Below are positions 1 to 8,654 of a DNA stretch of 64,000 nt, one piece after another. The translations under genes and the position numbers were made by a program. The notes beneath the pieces were generated by a model. The model worked only from the letters and a program-made list of their open reading frames with translations, did no database searches and was not told where the DNA came from. How positions within the stretch are numbered: the first letter of the stretch is position 1; each line of letters starts with the position of its first letter. The DNA comes from JAEZBP01 sp963832725 (GTDB lineage Bacteria; Myxococcota_A; Polyangia; Polyangiales; Sandaracinaceae), in contig CAWHVG010000002.1 of assembly GCA_963832725.1 (NCBI GenBank), forward strand, positions 1,116,001 through 1,180,000. The letters are read 5' to 3'.

Positions 1-1137
1 TCGGGCGGAAGCGTGACCCTCGAGCGGCTTCGGATCGACCACAACACGAGCCGACTCGGCGGCGCGATCCGGATCACCTACGGGGGCCGGCTGAGCATCT
101 TCGACAGCGAGCTCGACCACAACACGGCGACCGGGAGCGGCGGGGCGATCGAGAACAACGGTGATCTCGTCGTCGAGCGCTGCGGTTTCCACGACAACGA
201 CGCGACGAACCAGGGCGGCGCGATCCACGTCCAGCCGAACAGCGGCCTCGCGACGACCGAGATCCGCGACTCGCTCTTCGCGATGAACTCGGCGACCAAT
301 CACGGCGGGGCGCTCGCCAGCTCGTTCGACGCCAACGACGCGACGACGGCGGTCTTCAACTCCACGTTCAGTGGCAACTCTTCCGCGGCGCGCGGCGGCG
401 CGATCAACGTGCAGGGCGGAAGCCACGAGCTGACGCTCTCCGGGGTCACGGTCACCGGGAACGACGCGGCCACGCAGGGCGGCGGCGTCGTGGCGCAGAG
501 CGGCGGTACCCTCGCGGTGACCAACTCGATCGTGGCCGGCAACACCGCGTCCACCGCGGGCCCGGACTGCTGGATGGACACGGCGACCGTGCCCGTCGAG
601 CACCACAACCTGCTGGGGGACTCGACCGACTGCGCGATCTTCACCGACGCCACCGACGTCGTGGGCACGGGGGCGGGGATCCTCCCCCTCGCGGACAACG
701 GCGGGCGCACGTTCACCCACGCCCTCGACCCGAGCAGCCCCGCACGCGGCGCGGGTGACTGCGTCGCCGCGGACGGCAGCATCCTGCTCCACGACCAGCG
801 TGGGGTGCCGCGCACTGCAGCGGGGGCGTGCACGCTCGGGGCCTGGGATCCATTCGCGGCCCTCGCCCTGAGCACGGACGAGCCGGCGGGCGCCAACTGC
901 GCGCATGGCGGCACGAAGCTCGAGACCGGCATCGACGTGAACGACGACGGCACCCTCGAGCCCTTCGAGGTCACCTCCACCGAGTACGTCTGCGTCGACC
1001 TGTCCGGCGCCGAGTTGGTCGACGTCGCGACCGAGCCTGCCGGGTCCAACTGCGCCCAGGGCGGGCTGCGGGTCGACTCGGGCACCGACCTCGACGGTGA
1101 TGGCAACCTCCAGCCCGGCGAGGTCGTGAACACCTAC
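1..1137 (+). pseudogene. 5' part of a transposon-interrupted beta-helix surface protein
   Basis: The reading frame is open at the left window edge, so the N-terminus and any signal peptide lie outside. The protein shows repeated Gly-Gly-Ala turns (LGGAI, GSGGAI, NQGGAI, NHGGAL, ARGGAIN) every 20-30 residues, as in right-handed beta-helix or polymorphic outer-membrane-protein repeats. Two Cys-containing repeats follow (about nt 880-1005 and 1021-1137), with the pattern EPAG-N-CA-GG ... DGDG-L-P-EV ... T-YVC. The second repeat breaks off after V-N-T-Y at nt 1137. Its natural continuation, TYYVCNG, resumes at nt 4725 beyond the mobile element. In the present sequence the frame runs 57 nt into the element and stops at 1194. 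It was probably an exported surface protein anchored by the C-terminal tail annotated at 4725-4914. Confidence 0.8.
1131..1137. repeat. Left copy of 7-bp target-site duplication
   Basis: CACCTAC here is repeated at 4725-4731. Removing everything between, plus one copy, rejoins the host gene in frame. Confidence 0.75.
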
Positions 1138-1362
1138 TTGCGGTTGTCAACCACCTACCAGCCGAGAATGGCGGACGGCTCGCCGCGCGTGTGAGGTGGC
1201 AGACAAGCGCGACGTGATCCGGGTCCGCGCCGCGGTCATCAGTGGAATGCTCGCTGGTGTCGAGCGCGGCGCGGGGCTCGGGACGTGGATGCGACTCGCG
1301 TCGCCGCCGGCGGCGTGACCGGCATGCGATGGGATGTTGCGGCTCGCATCGCCGCCCCGAGC

Positions 1363-3213
1363 TCAGTCAATCGGCCAGAGGCGGCGCAGGAGCACGCGGA
1401 CGAGGCGGTGCCGCTCGCGAGCGTCGAGTCGAAAGCAAGCGTGGATGCGTCGAGCGGAGCGGCGCGCGAAGGCGCGCCGCGCGTCCTCCTCGGTCGGTGC
1501 GACGAGCGCGAGCGCGTCGATCCAGAAGTGCCGGTCGAGCACGCGGTCGGCAGCGACGAGGCGACGGGTGATCGCGCGGAGGCGAGCGTCGAGGTCGCCG
1601 TGCGCGAGGACCACGTCGCGCTCGCGGAGCAGCGGAGCGATGAAGCGGTCGCGCGCTTCGATGCGCTCGCGCAGGAGGGCCTGCGTGATCGCATCGGCCT
1701 CGTGCTCGTGATGGACGTTGCGCACGATGCCGAGGAGGTAACGCGCGTCGACGCCGTCGGGCAGCGTCGCGCACCCCTGCTTCGCATCGAAGGTCGCGAT
1801 CGCGTCCACCACGGCGTCGCGCGGGTAGCACGCGATCACGTCTCGTACGCGTCGCTCCGGATCGAGCAGCGAGAGGCGCTCGAAGGCGCCGTCGAGCAAC
1901 GCGCGCATCTCGGGGTCGACGCGCGCCGCTCGGGCCTCGCGGGCGAGCTGCTGCTTGCGCATGCGGTCGCGCAGAGAGGCACGGGCCGATTCGCGCTCGT
2001 CGGGCGTGACCGCCTGTGCGTAGAGATCGGCACGGGAGCGGTCGCCACGATCGCGTCGAGGCGCACGGTTGAGCGCGCGGAAGAAGGTCGTGGCGATGAG
2101 CAGCACGAGGCTCCGTGCGAGCGCACGCGAGTCGGTCGTCTCGATCTCGATCGGCGGGACCTTCTGCGCGAAGAGGCCGAAGGCGCCTTCGACGTGCGCC
2201 TTGTTCTGCGGACGGCCCGGCGTCGCGTCGATGCGCATCGTGTCGCCCAGCGCGGTGTCGACTTCGGGCGTGTGGTTCGACGGGCGGTTGTCGACGAGCA
2301 TCGCGAGCGGGGGCTCGCCCGTCGTCTCGACGCCGTCGTCGAAGGCCGCGACGAGCGCGGCGCTGTCTTCCTCGTCGCGTACGTCGATGCCCACCGCGGC
2401 GTCCGTCGCCGCGTCGATGGCGAGCTCGAGGTTGACGTTCAGCACCTCCCCGTCGATCACGACCTCGACGCTCTTGCCGTCCGCCACCCACTGCGCGCCG
2501 GCGAAGAAGGTCTCGAAGGCGCCGCGCAGCGCCTCCTCGTCGCGCGAGCGACCCGTGCGCCGCGCCGGCGTGCGCTCGCCGTGCGCGAACAGGATGCTCG
2601 CGATCATCGTCTTGCCGATCTCGATGCGAAGGTCGCGCCGCACGTGCTCGCAGAACGCGGTGAAGTCGCCGCTCCATGTGCGCCACGCGGCAAGCACGGT
2701 CTCGATCTGCGCGAGCTTCGCGTCCTGCTCGGAGTCGTCGTCGACCTCGTCCTGCTCCGGCCCGGGTGCCTCGAAGCGCGGCACGCGCAGCCAGTCCTCG
2801 AGCGTGCCGAGCGGCATGCACAGCGCGTCGGCGAGCTCGGGCAACGGGACGTCGTCGTGGCGCTCGTGCAGCTCGACCACGAAGTGTCGCCACGAGTCGG
2901 CGTAGCGCATCCGCTCACGCCCGAGCCTCACACAGCCGGGGTGCGACATGACGAAGCGCAGTGCCTCGCCGCGAAGCTCTGCGACCGTCGAGGGTGGTGG
3001 CGGGCTGCGCTCGGCTCGCGGTCGTCCGGGAGGTCGAGTCAGCGCGGGGAGCAGCTCGTCGATCTCGCCCGCGATCTCATACGCGCGCGTGCGCGTCGCG
3101 CCGGTCGCGCCGAAGATCGCGCTCGCCGAGGGAAACGGCAGCTCGAGCTGCTCGCCGATGCGGCGCGCACAAAGAAGTACGCCCGCCGTCACGGTGGGCG
3201 AGACGACGGGCAC
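1363..3213 (-). CDS. Second DDE integrase-like protein of the transposon
   Basis: About 616 residues. A GTG at 3213 is used as start, but no good ribosome site fits it and the true start may be up to 60 nt upstream or downstream. The middle shows the retroviral-integrase arrangement: a first Asp in WVADGKSV, a second Asp in LVDNRPSN, and a Glu in KAHVEGAFG, preceded by the typical GRPQN. The N-terminal third has a possible HTH (ELADALCMPLGTLEDWL). The C-terminal 250 residues are Arg/Asp-rich and helical, with no recognised domain. It lies 98 nt downstream of the first transposase on the same strand, so the two are probably co-transcribed. Likely role: partner transposase of the element. The family name is unknown to me. 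Confidence 0.6.
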   Translation of the reverse strand: MPVVSPTVTAGVLLCARRIGEQLELPFPSASAIFGATGATRTRAYEIAGEIDELLPALTRPPGRPRAERSPPPPSTVAELRGEALRFVMSHPGCVRLGRERMRYADSWRHFVVELHERHDDVPLPELADALCMPLGTLEDWLRVPRFEAPGPEQDEVDDDSEQDAKLAQIETVLAAWRTWSGDFTAFCEHVRRDLRIEIGKTMIASILFAHGERTPARRTGRSRDEEALRGAFETFFAGAQWVADGKSVEVVIDGEVLNVNLELAIDAATDAAVGIDVRDEEDSAALVAAFDDGVETTGEPPLAMLVDNRPSNHTPEVDTALGDTMRIDATPGRPQNKAHVEGAFGLFAQKVPPIEIETTDSRALARSLVLLIATTFFRALNRAPRRDRGDRSRADLYAQAVTPDERESARASLRDRMRKQQLAREARAARVDPEMRALLDGAFERLSLLDPERRVRDVIACYPRDAVVDAIATFDAKQGCATLPDGVDARYLLGIVRNVHHEHEADAITQALLRERIEARDRFIAPLLRERDVVLAHGDLDARLRAITRRLVAADRVLDRHFWIDALALVAPTEEDARRAFARRSARRIHACFRLDARERHRLVRVLLRRLWPID

Positions 3214-3311
3214 CGGATCGTGTACTTGCAGAGGGCGGTCTCCTCGTTCTCGGAGTTGGTTTTGTTGGCAAACTCCTCCTGCCCCGAGTCGACGAAGACC
3301 GGACCTACTTT

Positions 3312-4640
3312 CTACGTGCCGAGCGGCACGTTCAGGCGCTGCCCGAGGAGCCACACCTCGGGCGCGCCGTTCCGGCTCACCACCTTGAAGAGCTCGAGCG
3401 CGCGCTCGCGCAGCTCGGGCTCGTCGCTCTCGCGCAGCGCGCCCGCCTCGATGCGCGCGAGCACCTCGTCCGCCCGGCCGTAGTAGCGGTCGGCCGGCAC
3501 CAGCAGCCCGCCGAGCGCGTGGTGCGTGCGACCGTGGTTGTAGAAGTGGAGGTGCGCCGCCAGCCGACGCTTCATCTCCGCCACGTCGTAGAAGCGCTGC
3601 ACGTCGAACAGCTCCTTGTGCAGGTTCGCGTTGAACACCTCGACCTTCCCGTTCAGCTCCTTGTCGGTCGCGACCTCCTGGTCGATCCCCAGCTCCTCGA
3701 GCAGCGCCGTGAACTTGCTGATCCCGCGCCACGACCAAAACGCGGCACCGCGGTCGTGCATCACGCGCTCGGGCTTGCCGTGGCGCGCGACCGCCTCCTC
3801 GAACGTGCGGATCACCATCGTGGACCGCTCCGCGTCGTCGACGCCGTGGCCCACCACGAAGCGCGCGTAGTCGTCGATGAGGATCAGCGTGAACGTCGAG
3901 GCGCGGTGGATGTGGCGGTGCACGAAGTCGAGATGCCACCGGTGGTTCGGGCGCACCGACTCGTAGCGCCCGTCGTGCGGGTCGCGCTTCACCTTCGGCG
4001 GCCGGTAGCCGGCGTCCTCCATCACCCGGCGCACCGTCGCCACAGCCACCTTGATCCCGCGCCGACGGAGCTGGTTGCGCACCTGGCTCGGTCCGAGCCC
4101 CGCGTGCTTGTGCCACTCGGCGAGGATCTCGCGATCCCGCTGCGCCTCAATCTCGCTCGGCGACGGACCACTCGTCGGCGACGGGCCCTCACCCTTCGCC
4201 GCCTTCGCGACCTCCCGGCGCCACTGGTAGAGCGCAAACCGGCTGATGCCCAGCTCGCGCGACGCGATGCTCACGCCGCGGGACGCCGCGAGCTCGAGCG
4301 CGCGCGCCTTCTCCGACGGAGTGTAGCGCCGCGCCGGCGGCTTCCCGTTCGGAACCACCGCAGGGCTCCCGCCCGCTTCCACGGCGCTGGCGCTGGCCTC
4401 ACTGCCAGCCCCGCGCTCATCCTCGGTCGACGCGACTCGCGCCGCCGATCCCGCGCGATCGACCCCTGCGCCCTTGGAGTTCGCCAACCGCCGCCGCCAG
4501 TTGCTGATCGTCGGCTGCGGCACACCGTGCTTGCGCGCCGCCTCGCACACCCCCAGCGCCGCCGCGTCCCTCAGGATCTCCTCGCGCTGCTCGGCCGTGT
4601 AGCTCCGCCGACCCGCCCCAATGCTCTTGCTCGCTTCCAT
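3312..4640 (-). CDS. IS3/IS481-like transposase with two HTH domains and an rve core
   Basis: 442 residues. The start ATG at 4640 is chosen over an in-frame ATG at 4664 because GGAAGG lies 7 nt before it. Two helix-turn-helix units of the HTH_28/transposase-8 type occupy about residues 10-45 and 105-145 (AARKHGVPQPTISNWRRR and SRELGISRFALYQWRREV). An HTH_21-like linker follows (GLGPSQVRNQLRRRGIKVA). The catalytic core has D in HWHLDFVHRH, D in RVMHDRGAAF and E in NGKVEVFNANLHKEL, and ends with YNHGRTHHALGG, typical of rve transposases. Open and complete, so it could be active. It is the promoter-proximal gene of the element. Confidence 0.85.
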   Translation of the reverse strand: MEASKSIGAGRRSYTAEQREEILRDAAALGVCEAARKHGVPQPTISNWRRRLANSKGAGVDRAGSAARVASTEDERGAGSEASASAVEAGGSPAVVPNGKPPARRYTPSEKARALELAASRGVSIASRELGISRFALYQWRREVAKAAKGEGPSPTSGPSPSEIEAQRDREILAEWHKHAGLGPSQVRNQLRRRGIKVAVATVRRVMEDAGYRPPKVKRDPHDGRYESVRPNHRWHLDFVHRHIHRASTFTLILIDDYARFVVGHGVDDAERSTMVIRTFEEAVARHGKPERVMHDRGAAFWSWRGISKFTALLEELGIDQEVATDKELNGKVEVFNANLHKELFDVQRFYDVAEMKRRLAAHLHFYNHGRTHHALGGLLVPADRYYGRADEVLARIEAGALRESDEPELRERALELFKVVSRNGAPEVWLLGQRLNVPLGT

Positions 4641-4724
4641 GCTCGACCTTCCCGAGTCGAGCACCCACCCTCAGACCGTCCGGGGTTTCAGGCCTCGACT
4701 ACGGTGGCCGATGTTCGGCAAGCG

Positions 4725-4731
4725 CACCTAC
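4725..4731. repeat. Right copy of 7-bp target-site duplication
   Basis: CACCTAC, identical to 1131-1137, borders the right end of the transposon. Confidence 0.75.
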
Positions 4732-4914
4732 TACGTCTGCAACGGCGTGAATGGCGCCGACGGCATGAACGGCACCGACGGCATGAATGGCGCCCCCGGC
4801 GCGAACGGCGGCTGCTCGGTCACCTCGCGCTCGGCGAGCAATCCGCTGCCCGTGGTCGGGCTCGTCCTGGCGGGCCTCGGCCTCGTCCGCCGGCGCCGCG
4901 GCTCGACCTGCTGA
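4725..4914 (+). pseudogene. 3' part of the interrupted surface protein, with MYXO-CTERM-like tail
   Basis: Rejoined to the frame ending at 1137, this segment reads TYYVCNG, then a collagen-like G-x-N stretch (GVNGADGMNGTDGMNGAPG), then GGCSVTS, a hydrophobic helix (PLPVVGLVLAGLGLV) and an RRRRGS tail ending at TGA 4914. The order Gly-Cys, short linker, one transmembrane helix, Arg cluster is the MYXO-CTERM sorting signal described for myxobacterial exported proteins. In the current sequence this part has lost its start and is not expressed as such. Confidence 0.75.
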
Positions 4915-4945
4915 ACCAGGCGGAGCTCGCGAGCGCCGCGACCGC

Positions 4946-5071
4946 GTCAGCGGATTCACCGTGCGCTACGCCGCGCCGGAGCAGCTCGCGAGCGAGCCCA
5001 CGTCCTGGACGGCCGCCGACGCGTGTGCGGTCGTGGTCGTGGAGCAGCTCGCGGGCTCGGGCCCGACGCGC
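4946..5071 (+). pseudogene. Degenerate Ser/Thr kinase fragment
   Basis: One frame gives about 42 residues resembling kinase subdomains VIII-IX: FTVRYAAPEQL (the APE motif region), then SWTAADACAVVVVEQLAG, where kinases have a W-T-D-V-FALA--VVELL-G pattern. There is no start, no catalytic loop and no ATP site nearby, so this is a relic. It sits between the split surface-protein gene and the decayed DUF4150 gene, in a stretch that looks like a graveyard. Confidence 0.4.
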
Positions 5072-5127
5072 CGAGGTCGAGGAGCAAGGGGGACGGCATC
5101 TGCGCGCCGCCCGAGCGACGGGCGGCC

Positions 5128-5577
5128 TCAACCCAGGCAGAGCACGAGGGTCTGGCTCGGTGCGAGCTGGTTGCCCACCGGCGCGTTGGGGCTGACCCCG
5201 TTGCTGCCGATGAGGTCGAGGTTCCGGACGACGGGCGAGCCCTCGACGCTCACCTTGAGCGAAGTCTGGGTCCGCGAGCAGGGCCCGCCGAACGTGCCCG
5301 ACGCAACGCCCCCGCTGACGCCGCCCGAGTCCCCGGTGGTGGTGGGGACCTTGGTTTCACGGTGAGGTGGTCTTCACGGTGAGGTGGTCTTCACGGTGAG
5401 GACCTGCTTGTTGAGGATCTTCACCTTCATCGAGAACGTCCCCGCCTGGGCGCTCATGCACTGCCCGATCGAGGGGTAGGGGACGGGGACCGGGTTCGGC
5501 GCCGGGGGCGCGGGGGTCAGACAGACGTTGGGGAAGGCCATCGTCATCCCCGCCATGTTCGTCGACACGTGCATCGT
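5128..5577 (-). CDS. DUF4150 (PAAR-like) protein, frameshifted
   Basis: The N-terminus MHVSTNMAGMTMAFPNVCLT followed by PAPPAPNPVPVPYPSIG is the recognisable DUF4150 signature, a PAAR-like type VI secretion spike-tip family. GGAG lies 9-10 nt before the ATG. After QVLTVK the frame stops at once in a 17-bp tandem repeat. Another frame continues with a plausible C-terminus (VPTTTGDSGGVSGG ... TLVLCLG) ending at 5128, so the repeat and a base change broke one gene of about 140 residues. It follows the DUF3540-like gene by 14 nt, the usual neighbourhood of DUF4150. The break may be real or a consensus error. Confidence 0.65.
5350..5400. repeat. 17-bp tandem triplication inside the DUF4150 gene
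   Basis: Two perfect copies of GTGGTCTTCACGGTGAG (5367-5383, 5384-5400) follow one imperfect copy (5350-5366). Because 17 is not a multiple of three, the array shifts the frame of the DUF4150 gene. Confidence 0.85.
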
Positions 5578-5591
5578 TGCGCTCCAGTTCC

Positions 5592-6900
5592 TCAGCCGAG
5601 GTGGATCTTCTCGCCCATCAGGTGCATCTCGTCCTCGGCCTTGAGGGTCGTCCGCGCGGCGACCACCGAGTAGGCGTCGCGCGCGACCGTGCGAACTCGC
5701 CCCGCGCGGGTCTGGGCGACGCCCTCGACCTCCCGGAAGACGTCGCGGCTGCGCTCGACAATCCGCTGCGCCCGGACGTCCACCACCCCGAAAACCTGCC
5801 GGACCTTGGTGGCTGCGGCCTGGACGCGCTCCGCGGCGACCGTCAGGTCTTTGACCGAGAGCCGACCCTCACCGAGGAGCGCCTGGAGGCGGGGTGCGCG
5901 GAGCACCGTGCCATGCGACGTCGCCGAGCTCCATCTCGACGCCCTTGACCGAGAGCAGCCCCGCCCGCGCGCAGAAGGTCTGCGGACCGTCGGAGGTGCT
6001 CTCGGCCCAGAAGAGCCCGCTCAGGTCGACCGGGCCGCAGGCGCCGACGCTCACGCGGCGCCACCCGCGGAAGCTCGAGCCCCAGGGCGCGAACTGGTGG
6101 GTGAAGAGCCCGCCCATGAGCACCCCGCCGAGCCCGCTGATGTTGACCGAGCCGAAGTTCGCGCCGATGAAGGTGCCCCCCTGCGAGAACAGGTTGATCC
6201 CGGGGAGGTCCACCTTGGTGGTCCCGGTGAGCCCGGCGATGTTGAGGGACGCGCCGACCAGGTTCGAGAGCGCGTTGGTGGCCCCAATCCACGGGAAGGT
6301 GTGCATGAGCTGCGCCTGCCGGATGGCGAGCGCGCCGCCGTCGGCGACCGTGCGAGCGCCGGTCACCGACGAGGTGAAGCCGGACCCGGTGAGCGTGACC
6401 GAGAGGCTGGCGCTCGTCCCCGCGTCGAGCGCAGGGATACGCAGCACCGCGGTCCCGGTGAGGCTCTCCCCAATCCCCAGGGTGCCGAAGTCGAGCGTGG
6501 ACCCGGTCGTCCAGTAGGGGCCGTCGCCGGCGAGCGCCTCCCCCCGGAGGGTCGCGCGGAGCACGACCTCGTCTCCGTCGAGGACCCTCAGCTCCCCCTC
6601 CCGGAGGCCGGTCGCGCTCGGGGTGAAGCGCATCGCGAGCTGCGCGCTCTCGTGCTCGTCGAGGGTCTGCGTCGAGTCGCTCTCCAGCGTGAAGTCGCCT
6701 TCAATCGCCAGGTCGTAGGTGTAGGTGGGCTCGCCCGAGGCGGACTGTTTCACCTGCTCGCCAGCCCACTCCTGAGGATCCGGGGCGTGGAGGATCACCG
6801 ACGCGAGGGTCGTCGAGCCGACACACGTGGTGGGGAAGCCCACCTGCTCGGCGCTCAGCGTTGGCGGAGGCCGTTGGTTGTTGAACCCGTCGTAACCCAT
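5592..6900 (-). CDS. Protein with anchor-type beta domain and DUF3540-like C-terminus, frameshifted
   Basis: The start is ATG 6900 (MGYDGFNNQRP). Residues 20-180 look like an Ig-like 'choice-of-anchor'/ASH beta domain (TLDFGTLGIGESLTGTAVLR). Residues 200-330 are Gly-rich and unassigned. At about nt 5905 the frame shifts by one base (one G too many would explain it). The new frame gives LQALLGEGRLSVKDLTVAAE, then Arg/Val-rich helices, ending GEKIHLG, which resembles the C-terminus of DUF3540 proteins. DUF3540 genes are usually followed by DUF4150, as here, so a type VI accessory role is likely. The N-terminal half is not typical of DUF3540 and could be a separate, fused gene. Confidence 0.45.
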
Positions 6901-7216
6901 GTGCAGCGAAGGTGACGATAGTCGGACGATGGCGCCCACAGCGGCTCGAATCCGAGCCACCCCGGCTCGGATCGTGCCCGGCGCGGCTTGTCGGCCTGGC
7001 GCAGCTCGGCCTGGCGCAGCGGTACCTCCGGCGACACCTCGTCGACGAGGTCCTCCATCCCCGACTCGAACGCTCGCCTGCCGGTGCACTCGCCCGAAGC
7101 CGATGAGACTTGGGTGCAGATCGAGCTGCGTCGTGCGGCCTCCTTCTCCCGAGCGTCGGGTAGGGGAAGTGGCTTTCGGCTCCGCAGCCCTACGCGGGCA
7201 CCGCGGACACGCGGCG
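6901..7216. other. No supported gene
   Basis: This 316-bp gap lies between two minus-strand genes. One minus-strand frame stays open through it and is acidic/Arg-rich, but has no start, ribosome site or recognisable motif. It holds an imperfect repeat of GGCCTGGCGCAGCTC near 6990-7020. Confidence 0.5.
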
Positions 7217-8545
7217 TCAGTCGATGCGCACGTCGTCGAACATCATCCCGGCCAGCGCCGGGAGAGGCCCGCCGCAGATCACCGATTGAAGCCGGATGTC
7301 GAGGAGGACCTCGTCCGTCACGCCGTCCGGGAGCGGCGCGTCGAGCGTTCCTTCCGCGCCCATGTAGGGCGCGTTCGCGATGCCGCTCTCGACCCAGTCG
7401 CCGGTGGCGCCCGAGTCGATCGAGAGGGCGGTGGCGGGGTTGCTCCGCGTGTGCAGGGTGGCCGACCCGATGAACCAGGCGCCGCCCATGCCGTTGCCGA
7501 GCAGTCGGTAGCGGAGGTGAAGGACCGTGTCTCCCGGCTCGACCGCGAGGCGCATGGTGACGCCCGCGCGGCCCTCGCTCACGGAGTTGGGCGGCAGGAT
7601 CATCGAGCTCGATCCCTCGATGACCTGCGCTCCGTCCGCCGCGTCGACGAGCGCCGCGCCGCCGAACACCCGCGCGACCGCGCCGCCTTCGAATCCGTCT
7701 TCCGGTTGCACGCCGGGATCGTCCGCGGTGGTGAAGGAGAGGTCCGCGCTCGCGGTGTTCCCCGCGTAGTCGGTGAGCGAAGGGCTCACGACGACCCGAT
7801 AGGTGGTGCCCCACGAGAGCCAGCCCGAATCGGGCGTGGTGAAGGTCGCCGCGCGGCCGTCGACCGGCGCCAGCGTGACGCTCTCGCCGCTCTCGGCCTC
7901 CAGGGTGATCGTCGTCTCCGGCGCGAGCGGCTCGCTGGCCCGCAGCGTGATGGGGTCGACCGGGTTGCCCGCGTCGGTAGTGCCGAGGAGCGTGAGCGTC
8001 GGCGCCTCGTCGTCGGGCACGCCGGCGACGGTGGCCGTGAACGTCGCCTCCCAGACCACGTCGCCCTCGCTGATCATGAAGGCGCCGGAGCCGGTGCCCT
8101 GCAGGCGGTCGGCTCGCCCGTCGCCATTGTCGTCGACGAGGTTCAGCGACAGCTGCTGGTACGTGACCGGCCCGAACGCGTGGCAGCGCGTGTCGTCGTC
8201 GATGGCCAGCGCGACCGGGTCGGTCAGCGTGAGCGCGGCACCGCCGGAAAACGCGATCGGCTGCGCGTCGCCGAAGGTGCCCGCGATGCCGGTCGCGCCC
8301 TCCGTGCTCGGCACGAGGTTCAGCGTGAAGCGGTGCGCGCTCGGGACGTCGCCCGGCGTCGGGCCGCCGTTGGTGTCGATCGTCATGCTCGCCGTGACGA
8401 TCCAAGACGAGGCCCCGTCGACCGGGATCGAGCCGTCGGTCGCGTGGCCACCGTCGTCCGTCATGCCTCCGTCGCCGTGGCTCTCATGCGAGGCGCCGCA
8501 GCCGGCGAGGAGAGCGAGCGAGAACAACCAAGAGAGAGCGCGCAT
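7217..8545 (-). CDS. Secreted lipoprotein with bacterial Ig-like domain
   Basis: The start ATG 8545 is chosen because it gives a clean lipoprotein signal, MRALSWLFSLALLAGCGASH, with the lipobox LAGC; the in-frame start further upstream would bury it. 442 residues. After an Asp/Gly-rich linker there is a beta-rich domain. Residues 150-260 then resemble a Big_5-type Ig-like domain (DEAPTLTLLGT ... SEPLAPETTITLE ... YAGNTASADLSFTT). The C-terminal 180 residues look like a carbohydrate-binding or concanavalin-like beta sandwich (TVLHLRYRLLGNGMGGAW). Probably an outer-membrane-anchored, surface-exposed protein of unknown ligand. Followed on the same strand, 109 nt upstream, by the hydrolase gene. 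Confidence 0.7.
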   Translation of the reverse strand: MRALSWLFSLALLAGCGASHESHGDGGMTDDGGHATDGSIPVDGASSWIVTASMTIDTNGGPTPGDVPSAHRFTLNLVPSTEGATGIAGTFGDAQPIAFSGGAALTLTDPVALAIDDDTRCHAFGPVTYQQLSLNLVDDNGDGRADRLQGTGSGAFMISEGDVVWEATFTATVAGVPDDEAPTLTLLGTTDAGNPVDPITLRASEPLAPETTITLEAESGESVTLAPVDGRAATFTTPDSGWLSWGTTYRVVVSPSLTDYAGNTASADLSFTTADDPGVQPEDGFEGGAVARVFGGAALVDAADGAQVIEGSSSMILPPNSVSEGRAGVTMRLAVEPGDTVLHLRYRLLGNGMGGAWFIGSATLHTRSNPATALSIDSGATGDWVESGIANAPYMGAEGTLDAPLPDGVTDEVLLDIRLQSVICGGPLPALAGMMFDDVRID

Positions 8546-8654
8546 CGTCGTGGGACCTCCGTGGGCCGTGGCACCGATTGGCACGCGCGGCCGTCGTGCG
8601 GAGGCGAAGAGCAAAGCGCGGGCCAGCCCCCTTCTACCGGGATGGAATCTCGCA

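Larger units (their letters stand above)
1138..4724. mobile_element. 3.6-kb transposon with two DDE transposase-like genes
   Basis: The limits are set by the 7-bp duplication CACCTAC on both sides and by reconstruction of the interrupted host gene. Both genes inside lie on the minus strand: an HTH plus rve-type transposase (3312-4640), then a second, unrelated DDE protein (1363-3213). Terminal inverted repeats are weak: from each end inward one reads TTGC-G near the edge and CCACC about 14 nt further. The first 220 bp at the left end have no gene. The family is not assigned. Two DDE proteins in one element is unusual for a simple insertion sequence and recalls heteromeric transposition systems, but that is inference. 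Confidence 0.75.

Noticed and set aside
1285..3483. Long plus-strand open frame (about 730 codons) over the transposon genes
   Set aside because: It is the antisense shadow of a GC-rich minus-strand gene; the residues are Arg/Val/Ala-rich and match no family.
6955..7205. Open minus-strand frame between the DUF3540-like gene and the Ig-domain lipoprotein
   Set aside because: No start, no ribosome site, no motif; only an uninterrupted GC-rich stretch.
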